Below, one piece after another: positions 1-9,959 of a stretch of 64,000 bases of DNA. Position numbers and translations under genes: made by a program. Numbering within the stretch: position 1 is the stretch's first letter; each line of letters opens with the position of its first letter. The notes under the pieces were generated by a model, which saw only the letters and a program-made list of their open reading frames with translations, had not been told where the DNA came from and made no database searches. Source of the DNA: Liriodendron chinense (lineage: Eukaryota > Streptophyta > Magnoliopsida > Magnoliales > Magnoliaceae); contig PVNU02001883.1 in NCBI GenBank assembly GCA_003013855.2, positions 1 through 64,000 of the forward strand, given 5' to 3'.

Positions 1-200
1 ACATCACCGTGGACCCAGGGAGGTTTCAATGGTAGTAATTTCTTTACCTACCTTTTAGTGTGGCCCACTTGAGTCTTGGATCTGGTGCATTTTTGTTTGA
101 ATGTCCTAAAATGAGCTCACAAAACGGATGGACGGTGTGGATTTCTCACAAACATCATGGTGGACTCCACCTAGGTTCCCAGTACAGGAACTTCTTTAGC
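1..200. mobile_element. Family A hairpin MITE, right half, cut by window edge
   Basis: The segment carries the right-half signature of family A: GTGTGGCCCACTTGAG, then GTCCTAAAATGAGCTC, GGATGGACGGTGTGGAT and a terminal CATCATGGTGGACTCCACC. The left half lies outside the window. The short open frame over it is not a gene, because the same sequence recurs as non-coding repeat dozens of times here. Confidence 0.7.
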
Positions 201-204
201 AGGA

Positions 205-534
205 GATCCGCCAAAGTACTAAGATGTTTGTTATTATGGTTTTAATTGAGTGGTTTGTGTTACTTCATTGATTTCTTGCTATCGATCCTGTGAAATGTTG
301 GAGAATAATATATGTGTAATCTTCTGTTTATTTTTTCGTGGAGTAACAGATAGATGCCACAGTCTCACTCTGTTGGTGTAAAAATCCTAATTCGAGAGTC
401 TCTCAGATTGATGCGCTATTTAGGAGAGCTCTGTTTTTATTCACTTTTGGAGCATATCATGTTTGGTTTCTTTTCTTAGTTGTTTGATATGGATTAAGTA
501 TTAAAACGTCTCAGGTTCAACTTATCTCAGGACG
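205..534 (+). repeat. Duplicate of an NLR gene 3' flank (copy 1)
   Basis: This stretch matches the DNA just downstream of the NLR pseudogene ending at 18978 and the NLR scrap ending at 3998. Shared landmarks are AGATGTTTGTTATTA, TTTTAATTGAGTGG, TACTTCATTGATTTCTTG, GTGAAATGTTGGAGAATAAT, ACAGATAGATGCCA and the CTATTTAGGAGAGCT block. No NLR coding sequence precedes it; a family A hairpin half abuts it. It marks a lost third NLR copy. Confidence 0.7.
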
Positions 535-1640
535 TGGATTTCCTGTGAAAGCCTTTTCTAGGAAGTTCGAGGATTGACGCAGGGAGGACGTGGTAGGTCG
601 ATCACCGTCTCCCTAACCGATAGTTTCTCGAATCCACGAGAAGAAATAAAAGATAAAAGAGGAAATAAATTCCGAATAATTGAATAATTGATAATTGAAT
701 GAATAATAACGGAATTACAATGCATATAAATAGGAAACTAAACCCTAGGTAAAGTATCAAAATCCAACTCCAACTAAAACTCCTAGAAAACGCAACTTAC
801 TATAAATAGTAAACTTACTATTTATAGAAGTCGTTCAATCCTACTAGAACTCTTGGTTTTCGGCCAAAAATAGAAAGTTTTCAAACGGCCTCAACCACGC
901 TGTTCTAAGAAATATTCTAAGCCCTTTTCATGTTGGGCACTAACTCTAAAACCATACGGATGCAAAGTTATGATCGAATTAAAACTTACTATAAATAGTA
1001 AAAACGAAAATAAACTAGCCTAATGACCGTCGATACGGTCGATTCTCGCGATTCCGGATTGGGCAACCCGGCGTAGCTGGGTTGGTTGGCTAAACTAGCT
1101 CGAGCTACCCCAAATTGATATATTATACGTCCCGTAACTCATTCCGGATTGTGAGATACGACCGATTCACGGTCCTGACGGTCCGGATTACTTTCGGCCC
1201 CGTCCGGTCTTCTTTTGGTCCATCTGGGCCATGAAATAGTCAGCGACCCGTCCTACATCAAGGATGCTAGGTGGGTCCCCCGTGATGTTTGTGAAAATCC
1301 ACATTGTCCATCCGTTCTTTGAGCTCATGTTAGGACATTGGACCAAAAATGAGGTGGATGTTTTAGGCTGCATGAGAGGAAACCGTGAGAGATAAAATGC
1401 CTACTGTTGAAACCTTTTTCGACTCCAATATTTTTATGCCATCCAAACCGTTTATAAGGTCATTCGTACTAAGATTAAGTGAAAACACAAAAAACTTAAA
1501 GACTGATAGAAAACCTTTGTGGCCCTGTGAATGTTTCGATAGTGGTCAGTGAATCCCACTGTTTGCTCACAAGCATCATGGTGGGCCCCACCTAGCCTAA
1601 AAGCGCAGTAACTTCATCACCAAAAGGCTTTTGCAGGAGG
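535..1640. mobile_element. Family A hairpin split by a solo LTR
   Basis: The left end (535-574) and the part from 1261 form one family A unit once the LTR at 575-1260 is removed. The right end reads CATGGTGGGCCCCACCTAG near 1576-1594 and runs to about 1640. The ends CCACCTAG...GAACTTC resemble those of the copy at 53540-53590. The inner part of the right arm is shortened. Confidence 0.65.
575..1260 (-). mobile_element. Ty3/gypsy solo LTR (686 bp) with AGGAT target duplication
   Basis: Read on the minus strand, the segment begins TGATGTAGGACGGG and ends CCTCCCTGCGTCA, so it has TG...CA termini. It is flanked by AGGAT at 570-574 and 1261-1265, a 5-bp target-site duplication. It aligns over its whole length with the 5' LTR of the gypsy element at 46834-47532, and its U5 end also matches the LTRs at 30039-31525. 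No internal domain is present, so it is a solo LTR left by LTR-LTR recombination inside a family A hairpin. Confidence 0.88.
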
Positions 1641-1679
1641 TATGAGAGGTTCTTTCAGATGTTAGTTGTTTGAACTGTG

Positions 1680-2010
1680 AGCCCAGTAACTCCTCTTTAT
1701 AGAGGAAACAGCGCAAAAAGAGGTTTACATCATATCAGGAGTTTTCACGGCCAACTAGTTGAACCACAAGCTATGGTCCACCTAGTGGATGAGTTCCAAC
1801 CCACAAAGTAATGTAGCATCCAACCCTTCCAATATGTTAGTCCCACCATGAGGATCACCTAGTGAAAAAATCAGCCCTATCTACTCATCATGTGGGCCAC
1901 ACCAAATAAATGAATTTCTAGCCATTGATAAATATAGATACAAGTTTGGTCTACTCAAAATGATAGGATGTGGCTAGTTTTTGCAGAAAAAGAACCGTCA
2001 TATTACGCAC
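1680..2010. repeat. Dispersed repeat R1 (copy 1)
   Basis: This non-coding block recurs at 56140-56450, and its left part recurs at 19570-19690. Landmarks are GTTGAACCACAAGCTATGG, TTGTTAGTCCCAC-type text, GAGGATCACCTAGTGA, CCATTGATAAATA and TGGTCTACTCA. Two of the three copies sit beside NLR 3'-flank copies, so R1 may have been carried along in NLR duplication. Its class is unknown. Confidence 0.6.
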
Positions 2011-2814
2011 ACCATAGGTAAAAAAATAAGAATAATAAAAAAAAACTCTGTCCCTAATACCTCTGGTGGGCCGCTCATCAAACAATTTTACAAATAAAAT
2101 CCTCCAAACTCTAGCAGATTATGTTGGTTTAAATGCATGCACTCAGAAATTGCAGGCGTGGCACATAGGTCACTCACAGTAAACCGTCCAAATTATGGGC
2201 CCAATATAGATGGAATAATTTCCAAAATTACACGTAAGATGCATCATAGCTGACATATTGATGGTCATCCAAAAGGACGGCTAACATTAAGATAGGCCAC
2301 AACTCAAAAAACATGTTCCCAAACAAATATCAATTAGGATATTTCAATTTATCTGGTGTAGATGACATTTTTTCAAACAAGTTCATTTTTGTACGGCAGC
2401 ATGTGCCCAATAAAATCCTGTCACTTTTTCTGGGTCAATTTAATTGGGCCACTAACCTTTGACAGAGACGAGCCTGCTCAATTGGGTGCTTGAGTAAATA
2501 AATTCAAATATGGTTGGTGTGGCCCATTTTAATAGTGGCATGTGGTTAAATCAATCCCACCACGTGAGGTCATCACAGCCGTCCATAATGGATTGGGTGA
2601 GGCCAGGAAAACACCTAATTGGGCGAGCCCCTGATTTCTCTCATTGGTCTAGCCCTCTGTTAGTCGGCTACCAACTTTTAAGACCATGCACTAAAATGAA
2701 GGGAAAAATATAATGGATGACGCTGGATATACAATGCATACAGCCCTACTGCCAGGGCAGCACCCACTAAAGTGGGTCACACCTAATCCTTACACCATTC
2801 AAATATGCTCTAAC
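2011..2814. other. Intergenic stretch, no gene seen
   Basis: No protein family, tRNA or complete transposon could be recognised. The sequence is AT-rich and contains fragments with a hairpin-MITE flavour near 2500-2760, such as TGGCCCATTTTAATAGTGG and GGATGACGCTGGATATACA, which look like eroded MITE ends. The 67-residue open frame at 2510-2713 overlaps these and is not supported as a gene. Confidence 0.4.
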
Positions 2815-3185
2815 CGCATGGGGCCCACCTTGATGAATGTGATGTATAGTCAAGCTGTCCATCTATTTTTCCCTCTCATTTTATGACTTGATCGCAAAAA
2901 TTAAGTAGATACAAATCTCAGGTGGACTGTACTTTTGAAAACGGTAGTGATTTACCATTAAAAAGCTTATTGTGGCCATACAAGTTTTGAATCAAGCTGA
3001 GTGTTTGACCTTATCAACAGGTTGGATGGCAAATACACATTATGGTGGGCCCTAGGTCTTTTTTTTAATAGTTGGCATTCAATCACCATTGTTTCCTGTG
3101 GTGTGGTCCACCTGAGATTTATCTGCTTAAGTTTTGGGTTCATGCCCTAAAATGATTTGGAAAAATGGTGGATAGCATGCCCCCT
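2815..3185. mobile_element. Family A hairpin MITE
   Basis: Left half: GGGGCCCACCTTGATGAATG, AGCTGTCCATCTATTTTT and a degraded version of the region that normally reads ACCACACCACAGG. Right half: CCTGTGGTGTGGTCCACC, GTTTTGGGTTCATGCC and CTAAAATGATTTGG. The central segment CCTTATCAACAGGTTGGATGG is preserved. Confidence 0.75.
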
Positions 3186-3274
3186 GATAGTGGATGGCTT
3201 AGTCTTAATCAATGTGTGCATGCATGAATAGAGTTGCTAGAGCAAGAAAAACTACATTCTACAATGCCAGCTTC

Positions 3275-3345
3275 ACCATATCCAAGACTCAAGTGGGCCA
3301 CACCCCAGAAAACAGTGGGGATGAAAATGCTCACCATTGCAATCT
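3275..3345. mobile_element. Family A fragment
   Basis: A short left-half piece with ACTCAAGTGGGCCACACC and AACAGTGGGGATGAAAATGC. It lies between two other copies and has no recognisable end. The 109-residue frame running through 3212-3541 is a read-through of MITE debris. Confidence 0.5.
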
Positions 3346-3466
3346 TTCGTGGGGCTCAGCTTTGATATTTCAATCCATACAACACATTCACAATGTGATT
3401 CTCACCATCACCTGGTGGGTGGGCAAAGCCCTAGTGGGTCCGACTCACATGTCGCAGAGCAAGTGC

Positions 3467-3813
3467 GGATTGGGTACTACCCCTACCAGGACGCAGATAG
3501 AGACGGATGGTCGTGTCAAGGGTTCTGTGGTGCCCCCGTGAGCTATATGTTTTATCCATACCGTCCATCTACAATGAAAGATCATTTTAAGGCATGGGAA
3601 CAAAAGGTAAGAAGATAAAAGTCTCAAGTGGACCATACCACATGAAGCAGTGGGGATTGAAATCCCACCTTTGAAAACATCTCAGAGCCCACTTATGTTT
3701 ATTGGCCATCCAACCTATTCATAAGGTCCCATAGACGTGTACGAAGGAAAACATAAATATCAGCTTCACGTGGTGTTGTCCACTTGAGCCTTTGATATGC
3801 CTCCTTTTTTTAG
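3467..3813. mobile_element. Family A hairpin fused at its right arm to NLR debris
   Basis: The left end GGATTGGGTACTACCCCTAC matches the terminal motif of the copy starting near 44815. The core runs through CATACCGTCCATCTAC, AGTGGACCATACCACATG and ATATCAGCTTCACG. In the right arm, after GTTGTCCACTTGAGCC and TGCCTCC, the sequence changes abruptly at about 3814 into NLR coding sequence (GTTTGCTCCGTTG). The outer half of the right arm is missing, so the junction is a deletion or recombination breakpoint. Confidence 0.7.
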
Positions 3814-3998
3814 TTTGCTCCGTTGAAAGGTTTCCAATGCTAGAAAGTTTGAGCATCGAGTCGGATGAATTGGAGGAGTGGAGAGTTGAGGAAGGAGAAG
3901 ACTGGTTTAAGATCCGATACATACCCTCTTTTATCATCACCAATGCTAAGGATGAGAGTCTCTGGGAACACGGATCTCTAGGATCCCTGGTGGCTTGA
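3814..3998 (+). pseudogene. NLR 3'-terminal fragment with internal deletion
   Basis: The reading frame encodes VCSVERFPMLESLSIES..LEEWRVEEG followed directly by GEDWFKIRYIPS. It matches the C-terminal leucine-rich-repeat end of the NLR at 16268-18978 (VCSVGGFPRLESLSIES, EEWRVEEG, GEDWYKIQNIPS). Between EEWRVEEG and GEDW about 160 bp present in that gene are missing, apparently through a join at the shared GGAGAG-like bases. The TGA stop at 3996-3998 aligns with the stop of the longer gene. No CC, NB-ARC or upstream LRR remains, so it cannot act as a receptor. The NLR relationship is confident; whether it arose by tandem or dispersed duplication is inferred. Confidence 0.85.
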
Positions 3999-4590
3999 CG
4001 TGGCGGATACAGATTGGCTCTTCGCTTGCGTGTTAGAGAGGCCCCCGTTACAGAACCGTCCGCCGAGTATAGCTTGAGCAGGGCAGGTACGTCTCTCTCG
4101 GATTGGCTCTTTCATTCTGTTTTTGCTGATGAAGAAGACTGTAATCTTGTTATTCGGCGGTGTGAAATGCGTATTTGTTGGAAGATGTTTGTTATTAGGT
4201 TTTAATTGAGTGGATTGTGTTACTTCATTGATTTCTTGTTTTCATCTTGTGAAATGTTGGAGAATAATCTATTTTATATTCTATTTATTCTTCAGTGGGT
4301 AATCCATTGCCTAAGGGGCAGTGGGTTTGTTGAGGATGACTCTAGTGCCATTAGATTGTCGTTCTCTGGCTCGAACAAGAACAGATAGATGCCGCAATCT
4401 CTCTCTCGATTGGGAAAAAAAAAACCCTAATCTGAGAGCTTCTTTCAGAGAGTTCTGTTTTTTCATGTTTGGTTGTTTTGGTTGGCTGTTTGATATGGAT
4501 GAAGTATGAGGTCTCAGGTCCAACCTCTCTCAGCATGGATGAGGTATGAGAGCTTTCTCTGTTTCTATTTCGTTGGGTAGATTCTCCATT
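3999..4590 (+). repeat. Duplicate of an NLR gene 3' flank (copy 2)
   Basis: Starting at the NLR stop, the sequence follows the flank of the NLR at 18979-19560 (GACGTGGC, ACAGAACCGTCCGCC, AGATGTTTGTTATTA, TTTTAATTGAGTGG, GTGAAATGTTGGAGAATAAT, TTAGATTGTCGTTCTCTG, AACAGATAGATGCC). Small indels separate the copies. The open frames here are not conserved between copies and are not genes. Confidence 0.75.
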
Positions 4591-4789
4591 CAATCTTTTT
4601 ATGTGTCAATCCGCTCTCTCTGTTCCTGGGTTTCTTGCAAACTGACCAAGTTCATATGCCGTTTAGGGGTCTGCTGATGGTTATCACATTTAGCTAACTG
4701 GTGGGTAGGAACAGGGTGCTCACTATTAATACTGTACTAAAAAGACAGGGTAATTCCAAATGTGTGTCTAATCATGCATATGGAGGATA

Positions 4790-5150
4790 TGGAGTCATTT
4801 GGTTATGTATGAGTGCCTTAATCTTTTGCTAGAGCCATCTAGGAAGGATTTTTCGATCTATTCCAATGTTGATAGTGATGCCTCCTTTGATTGGCTCCTT
4901 AGCATGGCATGGGGGTGTAGCAGGTCTCAAAGGGAGAACATTGTGGAGACTCTCACAGTTGGCCTGTGGTCGATTTGGTGAATCCACAATGAAAGATGCT
5001 ATTGCAATTTCCAATGAAGCCCTAACGAGGCATTCAGGAAGGCCAAATTGGACATCATCACGTAGACTTTGAAACTGCGTCACTTTGATAATACTTGAGA
5101 CACTATGCGTGCAGAAGCTATTGGTGCGGAGCAGCTAGAATTATGGCTAA
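4790..5150 (+). mobile_element. LINE remnant (zinc-finger/RNase H linker region)
   Basis: Across frames and stops one can read SFDWLLSMAWGC, then LWSIW, IHNERCYCNFQ and NEAFRKAKLDII, the layout of the region between the reverse transcriptase and RNase H domains of plant L1-type LINEs (WSIW..RNE pattern). Several stops are present. A comparable IW..HNKSF block occurs in the LINE fragment near 11680. The family call is tentative. Confidence 0.35.
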
Positions 5151-5202
5151 GTTATTTTCGCCTACTTATGATATTTAACAATTCAAGCTAAGTAAGCAAA
5201 AA

Positions 5203-5226
5203 CACTTAGGCTTCCAAGCCTAAGTG
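5203..5226. repeat. Perfect 11-bp inverted repeat
   Basis: CACTTAGGCTT (5203-5213) and AAGCCTAAGTG (5216-5226) are exact reverse complements around a 2-base centre. It could form a small cruciform or RNA hairpin inside the LTR-like region. No function is evident. Confidence 0.6.
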
Positions 5227-5699
5227 GGTTTAATAACAAGAGTAGCATATGATAAGCAATTAAATAACCTAGTCTAAGCATGCATAGATTAACATATGAT
5301 TAAACTAATCAAGCATCTAATCTATGCAACCTAAGTAGACTACATGAGGATGGATCATATAAGCTCAAGTCTACTCTAATTAGTGAACATATATCTTGTG
5401 TTTGAAGTGCCTAGCATACATTCCAATTAAGCACTCATAATTAAAGAATTAAACCATAATGCATAATAAGAAATGTGCTCAAATACAATCCCAAACACAA
5501 CGATGTATAGTTGTTTGACTATGTGTCTACTCCACTCCTGGTTCAAGTACTCACCCCTTGAGCACATCGGCATTCACTAGGGAGTTTAAATCAGGTTCCT
5601 CCCAACCTAGGTGTTTTAACTCGGATCCACCCTACTGAGGAGTTACAAGTTCCTCCCAACCTACATGTTTACACCCGCGTTGGTGGCTTCCCTTGGAGA

Positions 5700-5850
5700 C
5701 TAGTTTTAGGCTTGGCAAACGTGTTAAGGATTGACAAACGAACCTGGAATTTAGGCTCAACAAACGAGTCAAGGATCGACAAACGCCCTTAGACTTTTAG
5801 GCTTAACTAACAAGCCAATGATCGACAAACGACTCTAGATCAAGTTTGAC
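5700..5850. repeat. Irregular array of GACAAACGA-type motifs
   Basis: Motifs such as GGCAAACG, GACAAACGAAC, CAACAAACGAG, GACAAACGCC, GACAAACGAC and GACAAACAAA recur every 15-35 bases. Spacing is irregular, so it is not a true satellite. It lies in the LTR-like region. Confidence 0.6.
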
Positions 5851-6390
5851 AAACAAACTCTACACTCAATTTCCTATGGAAAGAGAGTGGTTTGACTCTT
5901 ACAAATTAACAACTCACTTGTCGGATTTGAGCCCCGTTGATGCACTGCTTTGGGTTGCTAGATCTCCGCTCTCCCGTGCTTCAATCAGCTCCCCCTGTGC
6001 TCCCACGATCATTGATGCCGCGGCTTTGCCAAAGCTTCAGCTCTAACATCAACTCCCTTGCATATGATGCTCATTTGAAGATGCCCAAGGTGTTAGGAGG
6101 TAGGTTTGAGATCTCTACAACTAATGAGAAGTGGTTGCCTAGAGAATCTCACCTACAAGGATCTTATCATAGAGTTTATATAGGAATTTGACTATTTAGA
6201 TCGGTCTAAACTTTAGAGATTAAAGAGGGACAAGTACATCTTCTTCATGAGCTTGGAATGCTTCATTCTTGTGATGAATCACAAGGAAAATGTCTTGCTA
6301 GAGTTAGGATTTGAGGCTCTAATGGTCTCCAATAATGGTGGCTTCAAACTTCTTAAAATCCTCATTTTCTGCCCAAAATCGAATCCCGCC

Positions 6391-6400
6391 GTATATATAG
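6391..6400 (-). promoter_or_regulatory. TATA box of the putative LTR
   Basis: CTATATATAC on the minus strand follows the GATTGATCGA cluster in the transcription direction and precedes a GC-richer stretch. It fits an LTR core promoter but rests on position and motif only. Confidence 0.35.
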
Positions 6401-6446
6401 AAAAATCTCCAACGGCCATAAAATGGGTAGAAAATAGCCGCCTTGA

Positions 6447-6740
6447 TTGATCGGAATAACCATTCGATTGATCGAAGTGATCTTCGATGTATCGAAACCA
6501 CCATTTCGATTTATCGGAAAATCTGTCCAGATAATTCAGCAAGTTGCTGGACATATTTCCGATTGATCGAACTGAGTTCAGATTGATCGAAACATCAATC
6601 TCGATGTATCGAATTGATGTGTTCAATTGATCGAAGAATCTGTCCAAAGAGTTTGTAAGTTACTGGACATATTTCGATTGATCAAACTAATCATTCCGAT
6701 TGATCAGAGTCCTATCGAAACAAGACTCCGATGTATTGAA
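6447..6740. repeat. GATTGATCGA motif cluster
   Basis: About fifteen variants of GATTGATCGA or GATGTATCGA occur within 300 bp (for example TTCGATTGATCGAAG, TTCGATGTATCGAAACC). Many are near-palindromic. A longer unit, ATCTGTCCA...GTTGCTGGACATATTTC, occurs twice (6520s and 6640s). They lie upstream of the minus-strand TATA of the putative LTR. Confidence 0.65.
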
Positions 6741-7017
6741 GACCTATCAAAAACTGCTGTTTGGGCTGATTTAATTACAACAGCTTCCACCTCTTTTATT
6801 AACTTAATTTATCGTGTTTTTCTATATGATCTAAGGTTAATAAAGATGACTAAGGGTTTTCCTAGTTGGTCCAAGTCATCTAGAGGTTTAGGGTGTTTTG
6901 GTTCAAAGGATTAGGGTTACCAAGGCATCTCATTTACTTGTTATTCTTCTTTGATGCTTCTGGTCCACTTGAATCTTCGGTCTTCAGCTTGCTAAGGCTT
7001 GACCGACATTACAACAC

Positions 7018-7230
7018 ATGGACACACATGATTGATAAATAAGGTGCGCTAGTATGCCACAAAAAAGTGCACTAATAGACTTGAGTTCTTAAATTGTTTC
7101 CTTCATTTTTTGTTGTATCCTTTGATTCCTATTGATCCTGGTTCTTGTAGTTCCTGGCATTGATTTTCGTCTTTGGTTTTTTGCACTAAATTTATTGTTT
7201 CCTTAAAAAAAAAAAAGAAAAAAAAATGTA
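7018..7230 (+). mobile_element. Possible LINE 3' tail with A-run
   Basis: The sequence is T-rich and ends GTTTCCTT followed by a long A-run near 7206-7226. It may be the 3' end of the LINE remnant at 4790-5150, separated from it by the LTR. This link is inferred from order and orientation only. Confidence 0.25.
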
Positions 7231-7414
7231 CTTGAATATGTACGGTCCACTTTTTTGTCAACATAAAGCCTGCCTAGTGACCGGACCAACCTGATTTTCG
7301 GGCCATGCCACTAATGACTCAGATCTGCCACACATTTGGAGAATACCATCCTGTCTCTTGGATCTTTAGATAGTATTTATGGTCGATTTTGAGCTGGCCA
7401 TCTCTTTGCAACAG

Positions 7415-7540
7415 GTTGAAGCACCTTTGGATATAAATAAAGAGCTACAAGTATTGATAAACAAACGAAAATTGGAGGAAGCATTCACTGCAGCCCTTCA
7501 AAGAAGCGATGTCTCCATTGTATCAAGGTTATGTTCTTAA
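7415..7540 (+). pseudogene. VCS: VARICOSE/EDC4-like exon (penultimate exon relic)
   Basis: After a good splice acceptor (TCTTTGCAACAG) the frame reads VEAPLDINKELQVLINK, RKLEEAFTAALQRSDVSIVS and RLCS, then stops. This is the conserved EEAFTAALQRSDVSIVSWLCSQ block near the C-terminus of plant VARICOSE/EDC4, a scaffold of the mRNA decapping complex in P-bodies. The usual W is R, and the Q codon and splice donor expected after LCS are damaged (TCTTAACATG). The matching last exon lies about 4.5 kb downstream at 12033. Upstream exons are absent from the window, so this is a truncated relic or the tail of a degraded gene. Confidence 0.75.
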
Positions 7541-7573
7541 CATGTTAATGTTTTCAGATTTTTAGATTAAAAA

Positions 7574-8900
7574 CATGGTTATGAAAACAGGTATTGTATC
7601 GGCCAATATGGCCATATTGTATTGGTATCGGCTCGATACGATATGCGATGAGGGTTTGTATCGGTCTGATACGAAAAATTGACCCTGTATCGGTCCGTAT
7701 CGGTACCGATATGTGGTACCCGTATCGGTCAAAACAATACGGGTACAAAAAGCCCTAAACAGACCCTTTTTTCGATCTCTCTCTTCTTCCTCTCTTCATT
7801 TTTGCTTGAAATAATTGCAACAAATGATCTCTAAGCCATTTTTGGCAAAAATTCTATCGAAATGGAGGATTAAAACAGCTTGATTCAAGTGGATTTGAAG
7901 AATTTAAAATTTTGGGGCCGATTTAAAAAAAATAAAAAAGGGTAAAAAAAATCTTTTTTTTTTTTGTTTATTCTTGTTCAAACCCTTTTAGATTATCATT
8001 TTATACCTAGATCTACCAAACAATACTTGATTTGCAGATCAATTTCATGTATTTTTGGTATTTACGCTTGATTTTTTGTATTTTTTGAAATTCCTTTTTT
8101 TTTTTTGGATCTTGCATGGGGGGCCATTTCCGATCAGATTTACACTATATCTGATTAAATCTGATCGGAACCTTTTAGTGTTTTCTTTTTTGGGAATTTT
8201 CTGTTGAAATTTCCAGAAATGTTTTTTTTTTTCCTAATATCATGAAATGTAATGCCCCTACGGGTATTTCTGATTAGATCTACACCAGATCTGATTGGTG
8301 TATTTTAGTTTTTTGTTCCCTTCAAAATCTTCCATCAGATCTAGACCAAATCTAATTATAAACTTGGGGAATTGTTGGGCAAATCTAAATTGGGGAGACT
8401 CGATTTGGAGAAACTAAAAAAATTGTTTGATTTTTAAGATTTTTTCTTCTTCTTTTAATTGCAGCTTGCAATTAGCTAATAATGCATGATTAATTGTTTA
8501 AAGATGTAGATCTACAAATTTTGTGCATGAATTGATTAAAAAATTGTTATTTTCATTTTTTTTCTATTTTTGGATCAATTTCTTGCATATATCAATAGTA
8601 TATACCCCAAGAAAATGAACACCACAACTTACAGCAGGTCAACCTGTCAAGACAACATTCTTACCAAGGAATGGTCCAATAGACCATTGAATATATGGTC
8701 AAAACACAAAAATGAAAAAGAAAAAAAAAGATTGATTCTTTTAGATCTATTTTTTTCCTATTTTTCTAATATTTTTTATGTTTAAAAAAAAAAAAAGACC
8801 GATGCAAGCTGATACAGCCCCAATACCAATACACGACGTTGTATTGTATCATTTTTCTGCCAGGCCAATATGCCAACCGACACCGACATTTAGAATCATG
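7574..8900. mobile_element. Non-autonomous DNA transposon with GTATCGG-rich ends, in the VCS-like intron
   Basis: Left end ATGGTTATGAAAACAGG is followed by TATCGGCCAATATGGCC and many TATCGG/TCGATACGA variants (7590-7745). The right end, read in reverse complement, gives CATGATTCTAAATGTCGG, then TTGGCATATTGGCC and TGATACAATAC. The ends are therefore imperfect inverted repeats about 1.3 kb apart. The inside is AT-rich with several ATCTGATTAGATCT-like motifs near 8130-8350 and has no transposase. Flanking duplications were not clear. It may be hAT- or Mutator-like. Confidence 0.5.
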
Positions 8901-9955
8901 ACTACAAAAGAAAACAGAATATAAAGTTAGATCAACTACAGCGTTGAAGAATGGCCCTTTTCCAATCTAAACCAATCTATGGGCAATGGATGGGTTAAGT
9001 ATTTCTCATTTAAAAGGGTTAATTAGTATTGGCTTTTGATTTGTGGTTAGCAATTCCAGATAAATAGTCATCTCTTAAAAGAAAAAAAAATAAAATCAGA
9101 TAAATAGTCATATTCAAAATCTAGCATATCCTAGGTTGAACTCTCCCTTTTCAAAATAAGCATGTTGGTGGTGTCATGACATTCCCAGTTCATACATGTG
9201 CTGCCCATGGTTGAACTCTCCCTTTTCAGATTTTTACTTGTTTTCTTGACTGATGTGTATCACCAACTGAAGGTCTAAGATCTTTCAATCTGGGTAACCA
9301 ATATGCACTCATGGGCCACTAATCCAGTAGTTCAAATTTTGGACTGAACAATGGGTGGCTCCACTTGTATGGGCAGGTGCATTAGGCACCATTCACAGCC
9401 CGAGTGCCTCAGGATTATATAATTCCTCCCAACAAAATTCCAGTGCATGGGCTTCCTGGAAATTCCTGCAAACAGGTCTTAACCCCTGGTTGACGGTAAA
9501 TTGCATCATTGTGGAGTGAGTTTAAACTAGGAACTAACTCTATCTCATTCAGTCAGGTAGGACGGAGGCAGGCAGCTGCATTTCATGCCTTACTGCACTT
9601 CTATGCCGAACAATATTTTCGTTTTGAAACGGATACTGGGTTATTGTTCCAGGACCAGATCCTGCAGGGAGATGTGTTCTGTTGATGGTGTGCGACAAGC
9701 TCTGTATGATTATTGTTGCACTTGTCCTCGAGTCATGTAGTTACCACTTAGGTTGTTCCCATGAGTGGTGTGGAAGAGAGATTTGTACGAGGTAGTATTC
9801 GTGTAGGGAAGGCTTTCTTCTATCCCCCCATATCGAACAGGGCAGTAGGCTGCGAAGTTTTTGTTACATTGCCTTTTGTTCATGATGAAGGGTTTTGTAG
9901 TATGATCCTTGATGTCAGATGAAATGATTTACACTCCCTTCAACATCTTCAAACT
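8901..9955. other. Intron/intergenic DNA, no gene seen
   Basis: This lies between the two VARICOSE-like exons. No protein family was recognised. AACTCTCCCTTTTCA occurs twice (near 9129 and 9213), a short direct repeat. Confidence 0.35.
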
Positions 9956-9959
9956 TGGA

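Larger units (their letters stand above)
5165..7016 (-). mobile_element. Probable large LTR (minus strand), left boundary unresolved
   Basis: On the minus strand the right edge begins TGTTGTAATGTCGGTC. It is followed by a block rich in GATTGATCGA (6447-6740) and then a TATA-like TATATATAC (complement of 6391-6399) with transcribed-looking sequence beyond. Toward 5165 come CCTCCCAACCTA blocks and many ACAAACG motifs. The layout, motif-rich U3 then TATA then R/U5, is typical of long Copia (SIRE-type) LTRs. No gag or pol is adjacent and no target duplication could be matched, so the left end is a guess. No real protein-coding region was found; frames across 5846-6914 are repeat read-through. Confidence 0.4.

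Noticed and set aside
3212..3618. Overlapping 109- and 93-residue plus-strand frames
   Set aside because: Both read through family A hairpin text that recurs across the window as non-coding repeat.
6279..6647. 122-residue minus-strand frame
   Set aside because: Its first two thirds are translation of the GATTGATCGA cluster (repeated SIR/RYIE/DQS words); no domain.
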